Source: Adenophora triphylla var. japonica
Lineage: Eukaryota > Streptophyta > Magnoliopsida > Asterales > Campanulaceae
Assembly (NCBI GenBank): GCA_022495995.1
Contig: JAFEMH010007534.1
Span: 22,229-86,228 of the forward strand
Reading direction: 5' to 3'
Length of the DNA stretch: 64,000 bases
The notes beneath the pieces were generated by a model that was not told where the DNA came from, searched no databases, and was given only the letters and a program-made list of their open reading frames with translations. Position 1 is the first letter of the stretch. Every line of letters begins with the position of its first letter. The position numbers and the translations under genes were made by a program. This document shows, in pieces, positions 47,083-57,635 of this stretch.

Positions 47083-47511
47083 TGACTCTGTCTTGTCATT
47101 TATTTGCATGTTTCGTTTGTCTTTTGTACTGAATTCTGCTTTGCTTTCTTTTACAAATATGGGGGTATGCTGTCTTTTCGCTGCATAAGTTTGAGCTGAG
47201 TGCGGGGGCCTCAGTTTCCAGATATCAGGTGATGGAGCCACTCCAAGCGTACTGTGGACGAGAAGGAGGGGGAAAATTGGACTCTCACTGTTGAGGAGGC
47301 GCAGGCCTTGCTGAACAGCTTCAGTTTTGAGCAGCAGGGCTTGTATCTGTGGACCCTGTTGGAGAACGAGGTTCATCGCGCGTGGGCCATCACTGACATA
47401 CATATTATCTTGGTATTGCTGGAGGGGGATACCATGTATTTAGGTGAGAGAGTCTTCCCTCAGCATGGCCGGGGTTCACTCGTCAGGAGAGTGCCAGAGG
47501 ATTCGCCCAAG
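47083..47511 (+). pseudogene. Continuation of the D antisense ORF up to the C insertion
   Basis: GENWTLTVEEAQALLNSFSF and WTLLENEVHRAWAITDIHII (47270-47405) look like real coding sequence and continue in frame up to RRVPEDSPK at the border with the C LTR (47511). No known domain; the position corresponds to the C-terminal part of the antisense PMD protein. Confidence 0.45.
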
Positions 47512-47704
47512 TGTAAGTACCCCAATCTGAATCGCTCCCCATCTGACGCACGGGAAACACCGCGGACTCACACAAACGTGATCCCGAAGACCCGTTACCT
47601 TCAAAAACCCCAAAACCACCAACCAAACCAAGGTAGGACCCCTCCGAGATAAAATAAAGCAAAAGGACTTTTTGGGAATTATGAAAAATATCTGGCCTGC
47701 ATAA

Positions 47705-47835
47705 TGGTCCGCGCGGACCACTTTGCACCCAGACATCATAATTGCAAAATCCTCTTAAAGTCCACGAGATTCCCTTAAATCCTGGAAAACCAAAAATTTG
47801 GTTTTCCTAAGATGGTCCGCGCGGACCACTTTGCA
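47705..47835. promoter_or_regulatory. Palindromic motif pair in the C LTR U3
   Basis: TGGTCCGCGCGGACCA followed by CTTTGCA occurs at 47705-47727 and again at 47813-47835. The 16-bp core is a perfect palindrome. The second copy ends 13 bp before the TATA box. Related copies lie inside the element at 60873-60923 and, slightly altered, in the 3' LTR (near 63166 and 63275). Confidence 0.65.
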
Positions 47836-47848
47836 GATTTTCCATAGC

Positions 47849-47856
47849 TATAAATA
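47849..47856 (+). promoter_or_regulatory. TATA box of the C LTR
   Basis: CTATAAATAGAGGGCT, followed about 30 bp later by a CT-rich initiator-like region. The matching box in the 3' LTR is at 63311-63318. Confidence 0.75.
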
Positions 47857-48880
47857 GAGGGCTCCCCCTCTCATTTTCTTCACACCTCCCTTCTCTCCTC
47901 TCTCCCCCTTGCCTTCAGGCAGCCCCTCTCAGCTCTTAGAGGCAATCCCGGTCCCTTTCAGTTCCTTTCGGGGCCTTCTGAGCCCTTGCGAGGCACTCCG
48001 AAGCCCTGCCGAGCGCTCCCGAGATGCTCCCGAGCCACCCCGAGGCTTCCCGAAGCCCTACCGGTCCATCCTGAGCCATTCCGGCCCATCCCGAGGCATC
48101 CCAATCCATCCTGAAGCTCTGCCGGACAATCACGAGGCATCCCGAAGCAAGCCGAAGCTCTGCCCGAGTACAACCAACACTCCCGAGGCACGCTGAACTT
48201 CTGTCCGAGTACAACCAACACTCTCGAGGCACGCCGAAACTCTGCCCGAGCACAACCAACACTCCCGAGGCACGCCGAACCTCTGCCGAGTACAACCAAC
48301 TCTCTCGAGGCACGCCGAACCTCTACCCTAGCACAACCAACACTCCCGAGGCACGCCGAACCTCTCTCCGAGGACACACCTAGCACTCCCGAGGCGTGCC
48401 GAAGCTCTGTCCGCAGACACCAGTACATCCCAAAGCAATCCCAGTCCGTCCCGGAGCACTATTCACACTCAAACACCATTCCCAAGCGGAAGATAGACAT
48501 GAACCAACATTGGTAAGGCCTCCTTCCCAAACTATTTCAATTCATTTCAATACATAGCCTACAATGTAGACATCATATTCCACATGCATTTTTAAAAAGC
48601 ACATACACACACACAACTTTTAAAGAAAGAGGGTTATCGAAAGGCTCGTGTATACGAGGCGACTCGGGTGAGCTCTACTATTATCTTTCCGAGGCGTAAC
48701 CTGACGTCTGAACTCAAAATTTCATCACACAACAACAGTTTTTTAAACAATCTTTTTTTTTTCAATGTTTTGGGCTAAATCAAAACGGCGTGGCGACTCT
48801 ACAAACAAATGTAGCGACACCTCCCGACTCGAAACCGCGAGATGCTGGGGCTCGCACGGCCGAATCCGGGTAATTTCAGT

Positions 48881-48897
48881 TGGCAACTCTGCTGGGG
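48881..48897 (+). other. Primer-binding site of C
   Basis: TGGCAACTCTGCTGGGG, two bases inside the LTR end. It differs from that of B (TGGCGACTCTGCTGGGG) by one base. This PBS type is typical of Ogre/Tat elements (tRNA-Arg). Confidence 0.8.
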
Positions 48898-49709
48898 AAT
48901 AATTTGTTTTAAAAAAATTTAAACAAAAAAAAAAGATTTTTAAAACAATGATGAGGGTCAAACTTTCATTTTACCCCTTCTTTAACTGTTGTGTGTGTTT
49001 GCATGTGCTTACTTTTTATTTACAAAAAAAATAAAAATACAAAAAAAAAAGCATCATAATACATTTGTGTACATACATAAAAAAATTCTGCAAAACTTTT
49101 TGTTTTCCTCAGAAAAAGAATTTTAGTAACCGCACACTATGCGCACGCTTATCCTGTACACTGCACACTACAACCCTCAACCCGAGGTGGTCTTAGTTGC
49201 AGCTTGATTGGTGTTCCTATGCCTTTTGAGCACGCACTGGATCACCCCAAACATCCCATCCTAGCCAGTGTCAACCATGCACGCTTGCATCACACTCTGT
49301 CCAGACTCGGTTGGTTTTTACCCAGTCCGTGTCATAAAGCCTGGATACATATCCCATGCCGACCATTTTCTGAGTCGAAGCTCGGAACTCAAGATCCCTT
49401 GCGCAAGCAAAGCGATGAAAGGTCATGCTAAAATCTTGACCTCATCTTGATTTCCAAAGCTACACCCAGACAATGCTCCGCCCCGGATATACATCCATGC
49501 CCACATGACACCATGTCATCAAGCCTTTGATACGTCAGCCATGACAATATGACCTAGCCAACACCTAACATCACATATTCCTTGAGCAAGCAAGGTAAAG
49601 AGAGGTCATGCCGAACTCTCGACTCGATCTGGACTCAGGTGCCGGCTCTGTTCACTGTTCACATGGCCAACACATTAAGTAAATTAAAACAACAAAAAAA
49701 AGCCTTCCC
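48898..49709 (+). other. 5' leader of C
   Basis: About 0.8 kb with poly(A)-rich stretches (48920-49060) and no supported gene. Confidence 0.6.
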
Positions 49710-50112
49710 ATGTCTAAACCTTACCCGTCATCCGCTCCAGCGAACCGAGAGTGGTTGAGAGTACCCGAGAGCCGCCTTTTCATTATCGAAGTTACAAGGT
49801 CCGACAGCCCTTCCGGTTCAGCGGTCCGAACAGTCCGCTACTCCCCTATGGCGGGATCAACAGATAACAGTGAAGGAAACGGAACCCCACCACTGAGAAA
49901 CCTCTAGACAATGGAGGAGGTGCTTCAAGCCTTCAAAACTCTCAAGAAGCGCCATGAAGAACAGCAAGCCTGGATCGTAGACACCATGTGCCGTCGCGGA
50001 ACCGTCGTTGTTCCCCAAACTGATGTGACCTTCGTTCTCATAGAAGACGAGGAAATGCCTGCTATCCCAGTTTCCAAAAGCTATCAGCAGGTCCCTCCTC
50101 CACCAAGCTACT
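49710..50112 (+). pseudogene. Gag-leader ORF of C
   Basis: MSKPYPSSAPANREWLRVPE followed, past a TAG at about 49905, by MEEVLQAFKTLKKRHEEQQA and ending SYQQVPPPPSY. Function unknown; the same ORF is split by the CACTA in element A, which shows it is a normal part of this family. It may be the N-terminus of gag read through the stops, or a separate small protein. Confidence 0.55.
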
Positions 50113-50299
50113 AAATTCGGTAATACAAAGTAGCTCCCGCTCAAAGCTTCACTCGGGCCTCAGTCAAACAGCTCCGATCTGCCAACTGCAGCATAATCAA
50201 TCTCCCGACCCCACGCCGCAAGCTCAATATCGCCAACACACATACGGGCCTGCTCCTTCATATCCCAATATAACTCGGTATCCCCTGGGATTCAATCCT

Positions 50300-51364
50300 T
50301 TGCCTCTATATGAGCCTCGCAGCCATAACCTAAAATCCCAATATTTACCAGGGGCAGACATCCCAAGCGGATATCATGGCATCTCAAACCTACCACCCGC
50401 TGATCTGCTACTTGGGGCTAATGAAACATTTTCCCAGTTCCCAAACACAACCTTCAGCGGCCCGGGCAATCATGCCCTAGGCCCCAATTTCAACAACCAA
50501 GGGTATGGGACGGTATACACTCAATTACCTTCCCAAGACTCCCGAATGGCAATCCCATCAGCCAATCAACCTCCATCTTCAGTTTCCATCCCGGAAAACG
50601 GCAGCCTACCTCAGCCTACTAACCATCACATGGCTTGGTTGGTCGAACAGATGAAAGACATGCAAGGCAAACTAGCCAACTCTCGGAAGGACTCCCTTAT
50701 GCCCACATATCCGAGCAAGGTAGTTCCTCTACCTCCAAAATTTAGAATGCTGGAAATGGAAAAGTTCGATGGGACCGAATGCCCAAAGACCCACATCGAC
50801 ACCTACGTCTTGGGCATGAGAGCCAAAGGGGCAACCCCACAACAAATGGCAGATCACTTCCAGCATTCCCTCAAATCCATGACATTAAGGTGGTTCCTCA
50901 ACATAAAGGTAGAAAACTGCTCCACATGGGATCAAATCAGCGAAATCTTCCTAGAGAAGTACCGCGCCAACCTTGAGTGGGAAACAAAGCACCATGACCT
51001 GCAAGCCAACGAACCAAAGAATGACGAACCAGTAAGCGAATTCTACAAAAGATGGAATTGGAAGCTGAGCGAGATAATGAATCCTCTTTCCAAAGAAGAG
51101 CAAATGGACATCTTCCATTCCTACCTCAAACCATCTCTGAGGACCTTGATCATCCACCACTTCTATCCCGAAAAGACCCTGAGCCTCCAGAAGACAACAA
51201 CAGTTCCTGCTTCATCCTATCGCTATCGGGCAAACCTGTCAAATCTAGCACCTGTCCCAAACAAAGGAAAGGAAGCAGCCGAAATGGTCCACTACATCCA
51301 AAACGGAGCTCAAGTAAACTGTGATCAAGCACCCCCGAGGAACAACAATCCTCCTCGCCCATAA
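50300..51364 (+). CDS. Gag capsid of C
   Basis: 354 residues. The P/N/S-rich N-terminus is followed from about residue 110 by the retrotrans_gag core: HMAWLVEQMKDMQGKLANSR, FRMLEMEKFDGTECPKTHID, MTLRWFLNIKVENCSTWDQI, EFYKRWNWKLSEIMNPLSKE, MDIFHSYLKPSLRTL. It forms the particle that packages element RNA. The frame ends at TAA (51362) but homologous sequence continues directly in the next frame (51392), so the two were one gag-pro reading frame. Confidence 0.85.
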   Translation: MPLYEPRSHNLKSQYLPGADIPSGYHGISNLPPADLLLGANETFSQFPNTTFSGPGNHALGPNFNNQGYGTVYTQLPSQDSRMAIPSANQPPSSVSIPENGSLPQPTNHHMAWLVEQMKDMQGKLANSRKDSLMPTYPSKVVPLPPKFRMLEMEKFDGTECPKTHIDTYVLGMRAKGATPQQMADHFQHSLKSMTLRWFLNIKVENCSTWDQISEIFLEKYRANLEWETKHHDLQANEPKNDEPVSEFYKRWNWKLSEIMNPLSKEEQMDIFHSYLKPSLRTLIIHHFYPEKTLSLQKTTTVPASSYRYRANLSNLAPVPNKGKEAAEMVHYIQNGAQVNCDQAPPRNNNPPRP

Positions 51365-51391
51365 CAGTTTCAGCATTTTGACAACCTCGAG

Positions 51392-52693
51392 ATGCCCCTG
51401 AGCCAAGTGTTCGAAGCGTTGGTGAAGCGGAATCTCCTCAAACCTCTCGAGAATATCCAGCCAAAGACTCTCAAACCTAACATGGACATGAGCAAACACT
51501 GCGCCTTCCACAACTATCCTGGTCATACCACCGATGATTGCTTCATGCTAAAGCAAGTGGTCCAGGGACTAATTGAGGAAGAAAAGTTGGAACGCCCCCG
51601 TGGCCCCAACACAGTCGGGAATCCGTTCCCCCGAAACGACAGGGTAAACATGATAGCCTTCAACGAGACTCCATGCAAGAGTAGGTCCCCTACAACCTCA
51701 GAGACAGTCAACATGCTATCCCGCTACGACTGGGAATGCGAAACCAGAGTCAAACTCTCCCGTGACCGAGAATCCAGACAGGAAAATATGAGGATGACTG
51801 TCTCCCTACGATCCCTGCCACGATCAAGACACACCCATAGATGTATCAAACACTCCTTGGAGGAAACTGAAGCAAACAGTAGCGCTGGAAGCGATCTAAC
51901 CTTCACAGATGCAGACTTGCCAACATGTGAAAACAGACACAACGAGGCCCTCCTCATCCTCATAAAGATAGAGAGGTTCTACCTTCCAAATGTCTTGGTC
52001 AACAATGGTTCGGCGGTCAACATCATTGCCTTGCGTACGATAAAATGGCTCCGAATTGATCGCTCCCTCATGAGATCTTTGCCTCGAGTAATTCGAGCTT
52101 ACGACTCCACTCCACGCCCTGTCTTAGGAGTAATCAATCTGAGGATCCAATTCGACGAAAAAATGGAGTCATTAGAATTCCAAGTCATGGAAATCAATTC
52201 CACCTTCTCCGCTCTGCTGGGACGACCTTGGCTGCACCAGATGAAAGCAGTATCATCCACTCTCCACCAATGCGTAAAATTCATCAACGCCAATGGAAAC
52301 CTGGAAGTAATCATCGGAAGCAGCACGATGGAGAGCGCTTGGCCAGCAAGCTACGACCCAAAAGAAGGTCCCGACATGACCGAATATTCCTCTGCAGATG
52401 AGTCTCCAGTCATGATCTGCTACAAAAGAGATCTCTACATCCACGCGCTAAGCCGTGACGAGCTAGAGATCGAAGAACTCATGGGCCAGGATGACAATTC
52501 TGAAATATGCGACTGTGAAGAGTGCATGAAAGAAGATCAAGAAATGGACGCCCAGATGGAACTTGACCGAGAATTAGACCCATACTTCGCCAGAAACCCT
52601 TCTGAAGAAAGCTGTCCCATCACCAACACGATGGAACAGGTCAACCCTCATGCCAACACACTCGGATCCCAAGGGGACAACACCACAGCATAG
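51392..52693 (+). CDS. Gag zinc knuckle and retropepsin of C
   Basis: 433 residues. Gag C-terminus with CAFHNYPGHTTDDCFMLKQV (zinc-knuckle-like C..C/H..H..C), then a linker and the aspartic protease at about residue 200: LPNVLVNNGSAVNII, ending EFQVMEINSTFSALLGRPWL and an acidic tail (YDPKEGPDMTEYSSADESPV). Family members have VDNGS or VDTGS at the active site; here it is VNNGS, so the catalytic aspartate is replaced by asparagine and the protease should be inactive. It matches 41434-41820 of element A closely. Confidence 0.85.
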   Translation: MPLSQVFEALVKRNLLKPLENIQPKTLKPNMDMSKHCAFHNYPGHTTDDCFMLKQVVQGLIEEEKLERPRGPNTVGNPFPRNDRVNMIAFNETPCKSRSPTTSETVNMLSRYDWECETRVKLSRDRESRQENMRMTVSLRSLPRSRHTHRCIKHSLEETEANSSAGSDLTFTDADLPTCENRHNEALLILIKIERFYLPNVLVNNGSAVNIIALRTIKWLRIDRSLMRSLPRVIRAYDSTPRPVLGVINLRIQFDEKMESLEFQVMEINSTFSALLGRPWLHQMKAVSSTLHQCVKFINANGNLEVIIGSSTMESAWPASYDPKEGPDMTEYSSADESPVMICYKRDLYIHALSRDELEIEELMGQDDNSEICDCEECMKEDQEMDAQMELDRELDPYFARNPSEESCPITNTMEQVNPHANTLGSQGDNTTA

Positions 52694-53523
52694 TCCAATT
52701 TAACATCCCTGTATCTGACCTGTAAGAACAATGGCGCGACCTCCTTTGGAGCCTAGTCAGAGAAGGAGAAATGGCATGCCTCCTCAATTCAGATATCGTG
52801 AATGTCATCCAAGCAAGGATCTCAGATAAGGAAGCAGATTCTACGAAGATAATCAACATCAGCAAGAATCAACTCTGAATCAGCGAATGCTTCGCCCTCC
52901 TAGAAGAAGCTCTCCATGACTTCTATTGCTAAGAGTCCCCGAGATCTGGTAGCAACACAAATGGAGGGACACCCTGTAAGGAGTAGCCTAAAACCTCCGC
53001 GATCTGGTTTGAATTCGAACCAAAAGCAAGCCATCTTTCGGGAATGGCATCGACTGAAGAATGGCCACCAAAGCCATCGCCACCCTCTCTAGACCTACAG
53101 CCTGCAAAGAGCAATGAAGCCTGGTCCAATCCCTCGTCGCCTAGAGTCTAGCTTGGAGTCATGTTGTCTTTGAATTCGAGTCTTTCGAGTCATCTGATGG
53201 CTCTACGCCGGAAGATTGTGAGTCCATAATCAACAATGTATCTTCCCTATGCTTTCAATAAAAGGTCCGACCTTTCTAAATATCCTTTCATTGCATCTTT
53301 AACAAATGATGAGTTAACTAAAACACAAACAGTTAATAACAATTCATCTAATAAAGAAGCAGACACATTAATTGGACAATACATTAAGCAACCTTTAAGC
53401 ATGTTGTCAAACGAGAGAAAAACCTGGCCCAAGCTGCCGAGAAGGTTTTAATCACAGTGAATTTGGGGACTGCTGAAGAGCCTAAAGAGACGCAAATTAG
53501 AAGCCTCTTCACCGGCACAATAT
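52694..53523 (+). other. Linker of C; reverse transcriptase and RNase H1 deleted
   Basis: The linker before RT is kept: NKRSDLSKYPFIASLTNDEL (53257), then VNLGTAEEPKETQI in a shifted frame to about 53500. From about 53515 it jumps into the end of RNase H1 (YVNRRSIKGRVMAKQLADFP). The RT palm (YVDD) and most of RNase H1, roughly 1.5 kb in B, are missing. The break lies near CTCTTCACCGGCACAATATG (about 53506-53525). Confidence 0.8.
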
Positions 53524-54420
53524 GTGAACCGTAGGTCAATCAAGGGACGAGTAATGGCCAAACAACTTGCCGACTTCCCAACCAACGAGGCCCAAGGTCC
53601 CGAACCACAATTTCCAGACGAAGGAATCTTCGCACTTGAAGGCGAAAATCGATGGCAGCTGTTCTTCGACGGAGCAGCCAACAAAAGAGGAAATGGCATT
53701 GGTATGCTCTTGGTTGACCCAAAGGACGAGCACATCCCAATCGCCATAAAGCTAAACTTCGAGGTAACCAACAATGCCGCCGAATATGAAGCCTGCGCCG
53801 CCGTACTAGAGGCCGCACTCGAAAGGAACGTCCAGAAGCTAGATGTCTACGGGGACTCGGCCCTGATCATCAATAAAGTTTCTAACAAATGGAAAATGAT
53901 AGACCCAGGCTTGCAAAAATACCATGCTTGCATGGAAGACCTCATCACGCAATTCAAAGAGGTCACCTTCCACTACTTGCCAAGAGACCGAAACAGGTTT
54001 GCAGACGCCCTAGCCACCTTGGCTTCACTCGTGGAAATCCCCGAAGGGAAGGCGATCAAGCCATTCAAAGTAAGAAGAAAGGAAATTCCTGGCTACTGTA
54101 GCGAGATCGAACCAGAACCCGAGTCCATCAATGAGCCGTCGTACAACCAGATCTTCCAATACCTCAAGAACGGGGAAGCCACCTTCATGAACGAGGAAGG
54201 CCAACACAAAGAAGGAATCAAAGCCAAGAGCCTCGTGGCCCTAAAATGCCTTGCCGTTCACTTTGTCATCCTTGGGGACATGCTATACAAAAAACACTAC
54301 CAAGGACAGCTCCTACACTGCATCAACAAGGAAAAAGTAAATAAGCTCATGAACGAAGTCCACAATGGGGCTTGCGGTCCCCACATGATCACCAGAGCCC
54401 TGATGCAGATCATTGTTTGA
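53524..54420 (+). CDS. Archaeal-type RNase H and integrase zinc domain of C
   Basis: 298 residues. The end of RNase H1 (KGRVMAKQLADFP) is followed by the aRH: RWQLFFDGAANKRGNGIGML (first catalytic Asp), TNNAAEYEACAAVLEAALER (Glu), LDVYGDSALIINKVSNKWKM (Asp) and YLPRDRNRFADALATLASLV (Asp). All four expected acidic residues are there. The integrase N-terminal HHCC region starts at NKLMNEVHNGACGPHMITRA. The frame ends at TGA 54418-54420, but integrase continues after it. Second RNase H domains like this define Tat/Ogre elements. Confidence 0.9.
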   Translation: MNRRSIKGRVMAKQLADFPTNEAQGPEPQFPDEGIFALEGENRWQLFFDGAANKRGNGIGMLLVDPKDEHIPIAIKLNFEVTNNAAEYEACAAVLEAALERNVQKLDVYGDSALIINKVSNKWKMIDPGLQKYHACMEDLITQFKEVTFHYLPRDRNRFADALATLASLVEIPEGKAIKPFKVRRKEIPGYCSEIEPEPESINEPSYNQIFQYLKNGEATFMNEEGQHKEGIKAKSLVALKCLAVHFVILGDMLYKKHYQGQLLHCINKEKVNKLMNEVHNGACGPHMITRALMQIIV

Positions 54421-55356
54421 ATGGGCTACTACTGGATCTCCATAGAGGCAGACTGCATCCACTTTGTCCAAAGTTGCAACAAGTGCCAACGGTTCTCCAA
54501 CCTCAACTATCTTCCTCCTCACGATCTCTATTGCATGACTACTCCCTGACCCTTCGCCACTTGGGGAATTGACGTCATCGGGAAAATCGCTCCGCCCGGA
54601 AGCAACGGCCACGAGTTCGTCTTGGTAGCCATCGACTACTTCACAAAATGGGTCGAAGCCAAGTCCTACAAAGTGCTAACTTCCAAGAATGTCGCACATT
54701 TCCTCAAGGAAAACATCATATGGCGATACGGCATCCCGAACGAGGTTATATCAGACAACGGGTCTCACTTCGAAGGAGAATGCGAGAGACTGCTGGCCGA
54801 ATTCAAAATCACACGCCACAAGTCCTCTCCCTAAAGGCCGCAAACTAACGGCGCAGTAGAAAAAGCGAACAAAACCATCGAAAGGATCATCCGAAAAATG
54901 ACCACACGAGGACGAGATTGGCCCGAGAAGCTGCACCTGGCACTTTGGGGCTACCGAACATCAGTCAAAAATGCCACGGGAGAAACTCCATTCACCCTGA
55001 TATACGGGAAGGAGGCAGTACTGCCCGTTGAATTGGAAATTCCCTCACTCCGAGTGTTGTTGGAAAATGAAATCAACGAAGTTGAATGGCTCCTAAGCCG
55101 ACACGACGAACTGGCCCTGCTAGACGAGCGTCGACTAAAGGCCATGGAACACATCCGAGCCTACCAAAGCAGAATGGCTAGAGCGTTCGACAAGAAAGTT
55201 AAATCCCGAGACATCAGGGAAGGCGACCTAGTACTCAAAGAAAAGCCTCCCACCCGAACCCCCGCTTGGAAAATGGGAACCAACATGGATCGGCCCATTC
55301 CTGGTCCAAAAGATCTTCTCCGGAGGTGCCATGAAGCTGACAGACCTAGACGGTAA
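54421..55356 (+). pseudogene. Integrase core of C (several stops)
   Basis: Continues from the preceding frame: HFVQSCNKCQRFSNLNYLPP completes the zinc domain. The core has WGIDVIGKI (first Asp), NEVISDNGSHFEGECE (second Asp), and, past a TAA at about 54832, PQTNGAVEKANKTIERII (Glu). So the DDE triad is readable. C-terminal part: YGKEAVLPVELEIPSLRVLL and AFDKKVKSRDIREGDLVLKE. In-frame stops at about 54418, 54550 and 54832 break it. It would insert element cDNA into DNA. Confidence 0.88.
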
Positions 55357-56221
55357 CCCCTTCATAAATCCAGTCAACGGAAGCAAACTCCGTAGATACT
55401 TCGCCTAAAAGAAGATCTACTTTTCGTCTCCCGTCACTCATTATAGTTTCGAACTACGCATACCTGAGCCCCACAGTTCGGGAGGAACGTAGGCAGCCTT
55501 AATTGGTTCGGTCTAAAAACACACAAAAAAAAATAATTTTGGATGACAACCAAGGCCTCCATCAAACTGTACACTTTCCAAAACATGTCCCCACTATCAC
55601 CTTGACCAAGTCAACGACGACGGCAACATCAAAGGACAACAAAAGGTCACTCAACATTAAAAGATTGACCCCATGTCGACAACAACCTAGGGGCTTGCCT
55701 TCACCCTCGTGCGCTTCAAAAAAAAAACCTCAAGCAGAAGCTTAAAAAAAATGAGGCGAAGGACCCAGCACCGACAATCAAGAAGCAAGGGAATCATTGA
55801 AATGGCCGTCAAAAATGACTTGTCAAGGAATCACCTCAAGGCCCGTGCCTCATCATCCAACCTTCCTATCCAAGCCTTTTCACCTTCCTATCCAAGCCTT
55901 TTCACCAAAGGGACCACAAATGTTCATACCCTTTTCCCAAAAATCCAAAAAAAAATGGACCCCATCAAAGCTCAGACTGCTTTAGTCCACAAATACAACA
56001 AAAGGTCTAAAACTGGACGCCGCCAAGGCTCAAACAAAAAGCGAGCAAAAGATCTTGCATCTCGAAAAAGCTTTAAAAGTAAACCACAAATCACTAACGG
56101 TTACAACATTTCTTGATGAGTACAAGCACAGTCTACTCTCAAGCTCACAACATGCTAAAAGACAGCTTAATACATTTAACAAATAATGTGTCTGCAATGC
56201 AATGAATGGATACTTAGGAGG
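55357..56221. other. Spacer between integrase and antisense ORF 2 of C
   Basis: Contains TAGGCAGCCTTAATTGGTTC and other sequence typical of the end of this pol region, then K/R-rich non-coding frames and a small duplication (CCTTCCTATCCAAGCCTTTT at 55861 and 55885). Both genes converge here, so it should hold two 3' ends. Confidence 0.55.
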
Positions 56222-57350
56222 TCATTCCACACCACTTGCGCTTGTCCCCTTGCCATTCTTCCATTTCTTCCCTCGTCCCCGGCGAGTCTTCTTTCGCTCC
56301 ATGTGAGCCAACCCTGTCTCTCTCATTCTGAGATCAGGGGTCCTCCCCGTCGAGTCAAACAATCCAGCAGCTCGCAGATCTTCATTCGCCCGTGCCTCGG
56401 CCCGAATCTCCTCCCTGCGAGTCTGCAAAAGAGGACCTCTCTCCGCCAGTCGGTCAACTCTGATCTCATAGTCAAATAAAGCGTCCCCCATAACATTCTG
56501 AGGGTTAGACCAGGCTTCTGCACTTCTAAGGCTATAGCTAAGATGACAACCTTGCCCTAGAATCGCTTCACGCCTGGTCCCCAAAACCACTTGGGACTGC
56601 CCGACATGCTGCTCGTACCAATCCAGGTACTCGGTGGTCAACACAACACTCTCCTGACGTCGAAGGTGCACTACAGGAGGGAAAGCGGAATACTTCAATA
56701 CCCTCAGAAAATACAGAAAGACATCTGGATCTACCATGCAAAGAAAAGCTACCTCCACAGTGGCAATGTCATCCCAGCCCAGCAAAGGCTCCTGCCTCAT
56801 CTCGAATTGCCTGGAAACAAGCGATGGAACATAGAAAGAGGACCAAGACAAACCTGGAACTCTGACAACATATGAACCTTCCTGAAAGGCCCTCCTAGTC
56901 TCAATCCCCCAATGGGAAACCCACCAATGGATCTGATACGTACCAAGCTGTGCCATCCATCTCTCTCAAGCGGACTGATCCATATCCAATACAAGAGACC
57001 GCTGAGCAAACGTCCATGGACTAAAAGATGCCGGAGACTCAGGCATGGCTTGGAGCCTCTCTCGCAACAATAAGGTGAGCAAAATGGGGCTTCCCCCTCT
57101 CAAGAACCTATCCCCTGTTGCCAGACAATCGATGCCGTGAAGGGTTTTCCGCCAGAACCAACAGAGCAATATCCTCGCCGGCTCGGCAGTGCCCTACCAC
57201 ATCCAGCAAAGCACCGTCACATATCCCAAGGGAGCTGACCATGAAAAGCGTTGCTATCACGCACAAAGCAAATGCATCCCACAAGACGTCACTCTCGTCA
57301 TCACCCATAAACCGCTCAGGCAGCGCATAAATGTCAATATGACCAGACAT
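56222..57350 (-). pseudogene. Antisense ORF 2 of C: DUF7745-like protein
   Basis: Minus strand. From 57350: MSGHIDIYALPERFMGDDES, SSLGICDGALLDVVGHCRAG and EDIALLVLAE, then in a shifted frame TLHGIDCLATGDRFLRGGSP and LLLRERLQAMPESPASFSPW to 56966. A third frame, 56956-56222, carries MAQLGTYQIHWWVSHWGIET, SWSSFYVPSLVSRQFEMRQE and a basic C-terminus (MERKKTRRGRGKKWKNGKGT). The pattern LA(E/D)T.. followed by GG...LL is what I know from DUF7745 proteins of plant retroelements; the name should be checked by profile search. The 244-codon last frame is uninterrupted and has a homolog in B (22430), so it was under selection. The basic tail suggests nucleic-acid or nuclear targeting. Confidence 0.65.
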
Positions 57351-57635
57351 TTTCGAAGGAAAGCAAAAGCCTTACCAAAGCCATTTTCGGCCACCATACA
57401 CTAACCACAAATGCATTCCCAGCTCATACGACGTGCACAAAAATAAAATAAGCTAGCAACAATTCCTAGGTCAATCCCCGGAATCGCAAATATGTCATTA
57501 CATCTCAAATAAAATACCTTGATATGCCAAATACAAGTGTTTTATCACAGATACAAAATGTATGTTGCCTCTAAAAATACCAGCAAATACAAATACAAAA
57601 AAAAAACAACGGAAAGAGGGAAAGCAAAAAGAGCC
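57351..57635. other. Spacer between the two antisense ORFs of C
   Basis: AT-rich, with no coding frame. It could hold the 3' end of ORF 1 and the promoter of ORF 2, or be an intron of a single antisense transcript. Confidence 0.4.

Larger units (their letters stand above)
43764..47511 (-). mobile_element. Retrotransposon D, minus strand, 3' part only
   Basis: A 962-bp LTR (43764-44725) has TGTAG..CTACA ends. Internal sequence to its right begins with a polypurine tract in minus orientation (GTCGTCGAGGGGCTC before TGTAGACACCCC), so this is the 3' LTR of an element read leftward. Then a tandem-repeat 3' UTR and an antisense PMD ORF on the + strand. At 47512 the element is interrupted by the LTR of C; its pol region lies beyond the window. 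Confidence 0.82.
47512..48878 (+). repeat. 5' LTR of C
   Basis: TGTAAGTACCCCAATCTG ... GGTAATTTCA. The U3 has two palindromic motifs and a TATA box; the middle carries a 42-bp tandem repeat (ACAACCAACACTCCCGAGGC, about six copies, 48130-48420). The GC-rich open frames in this part come from the repeat. Confidence 0.93.

Noticed and set aside
47909..48428. Overlapping 95-156 codon frames in the C LTR (and the copy at 63342-63901)
   Set aside because: They follow the 42-bp tandem repeat in the LTR and are open on both strands; no domain and no start context.
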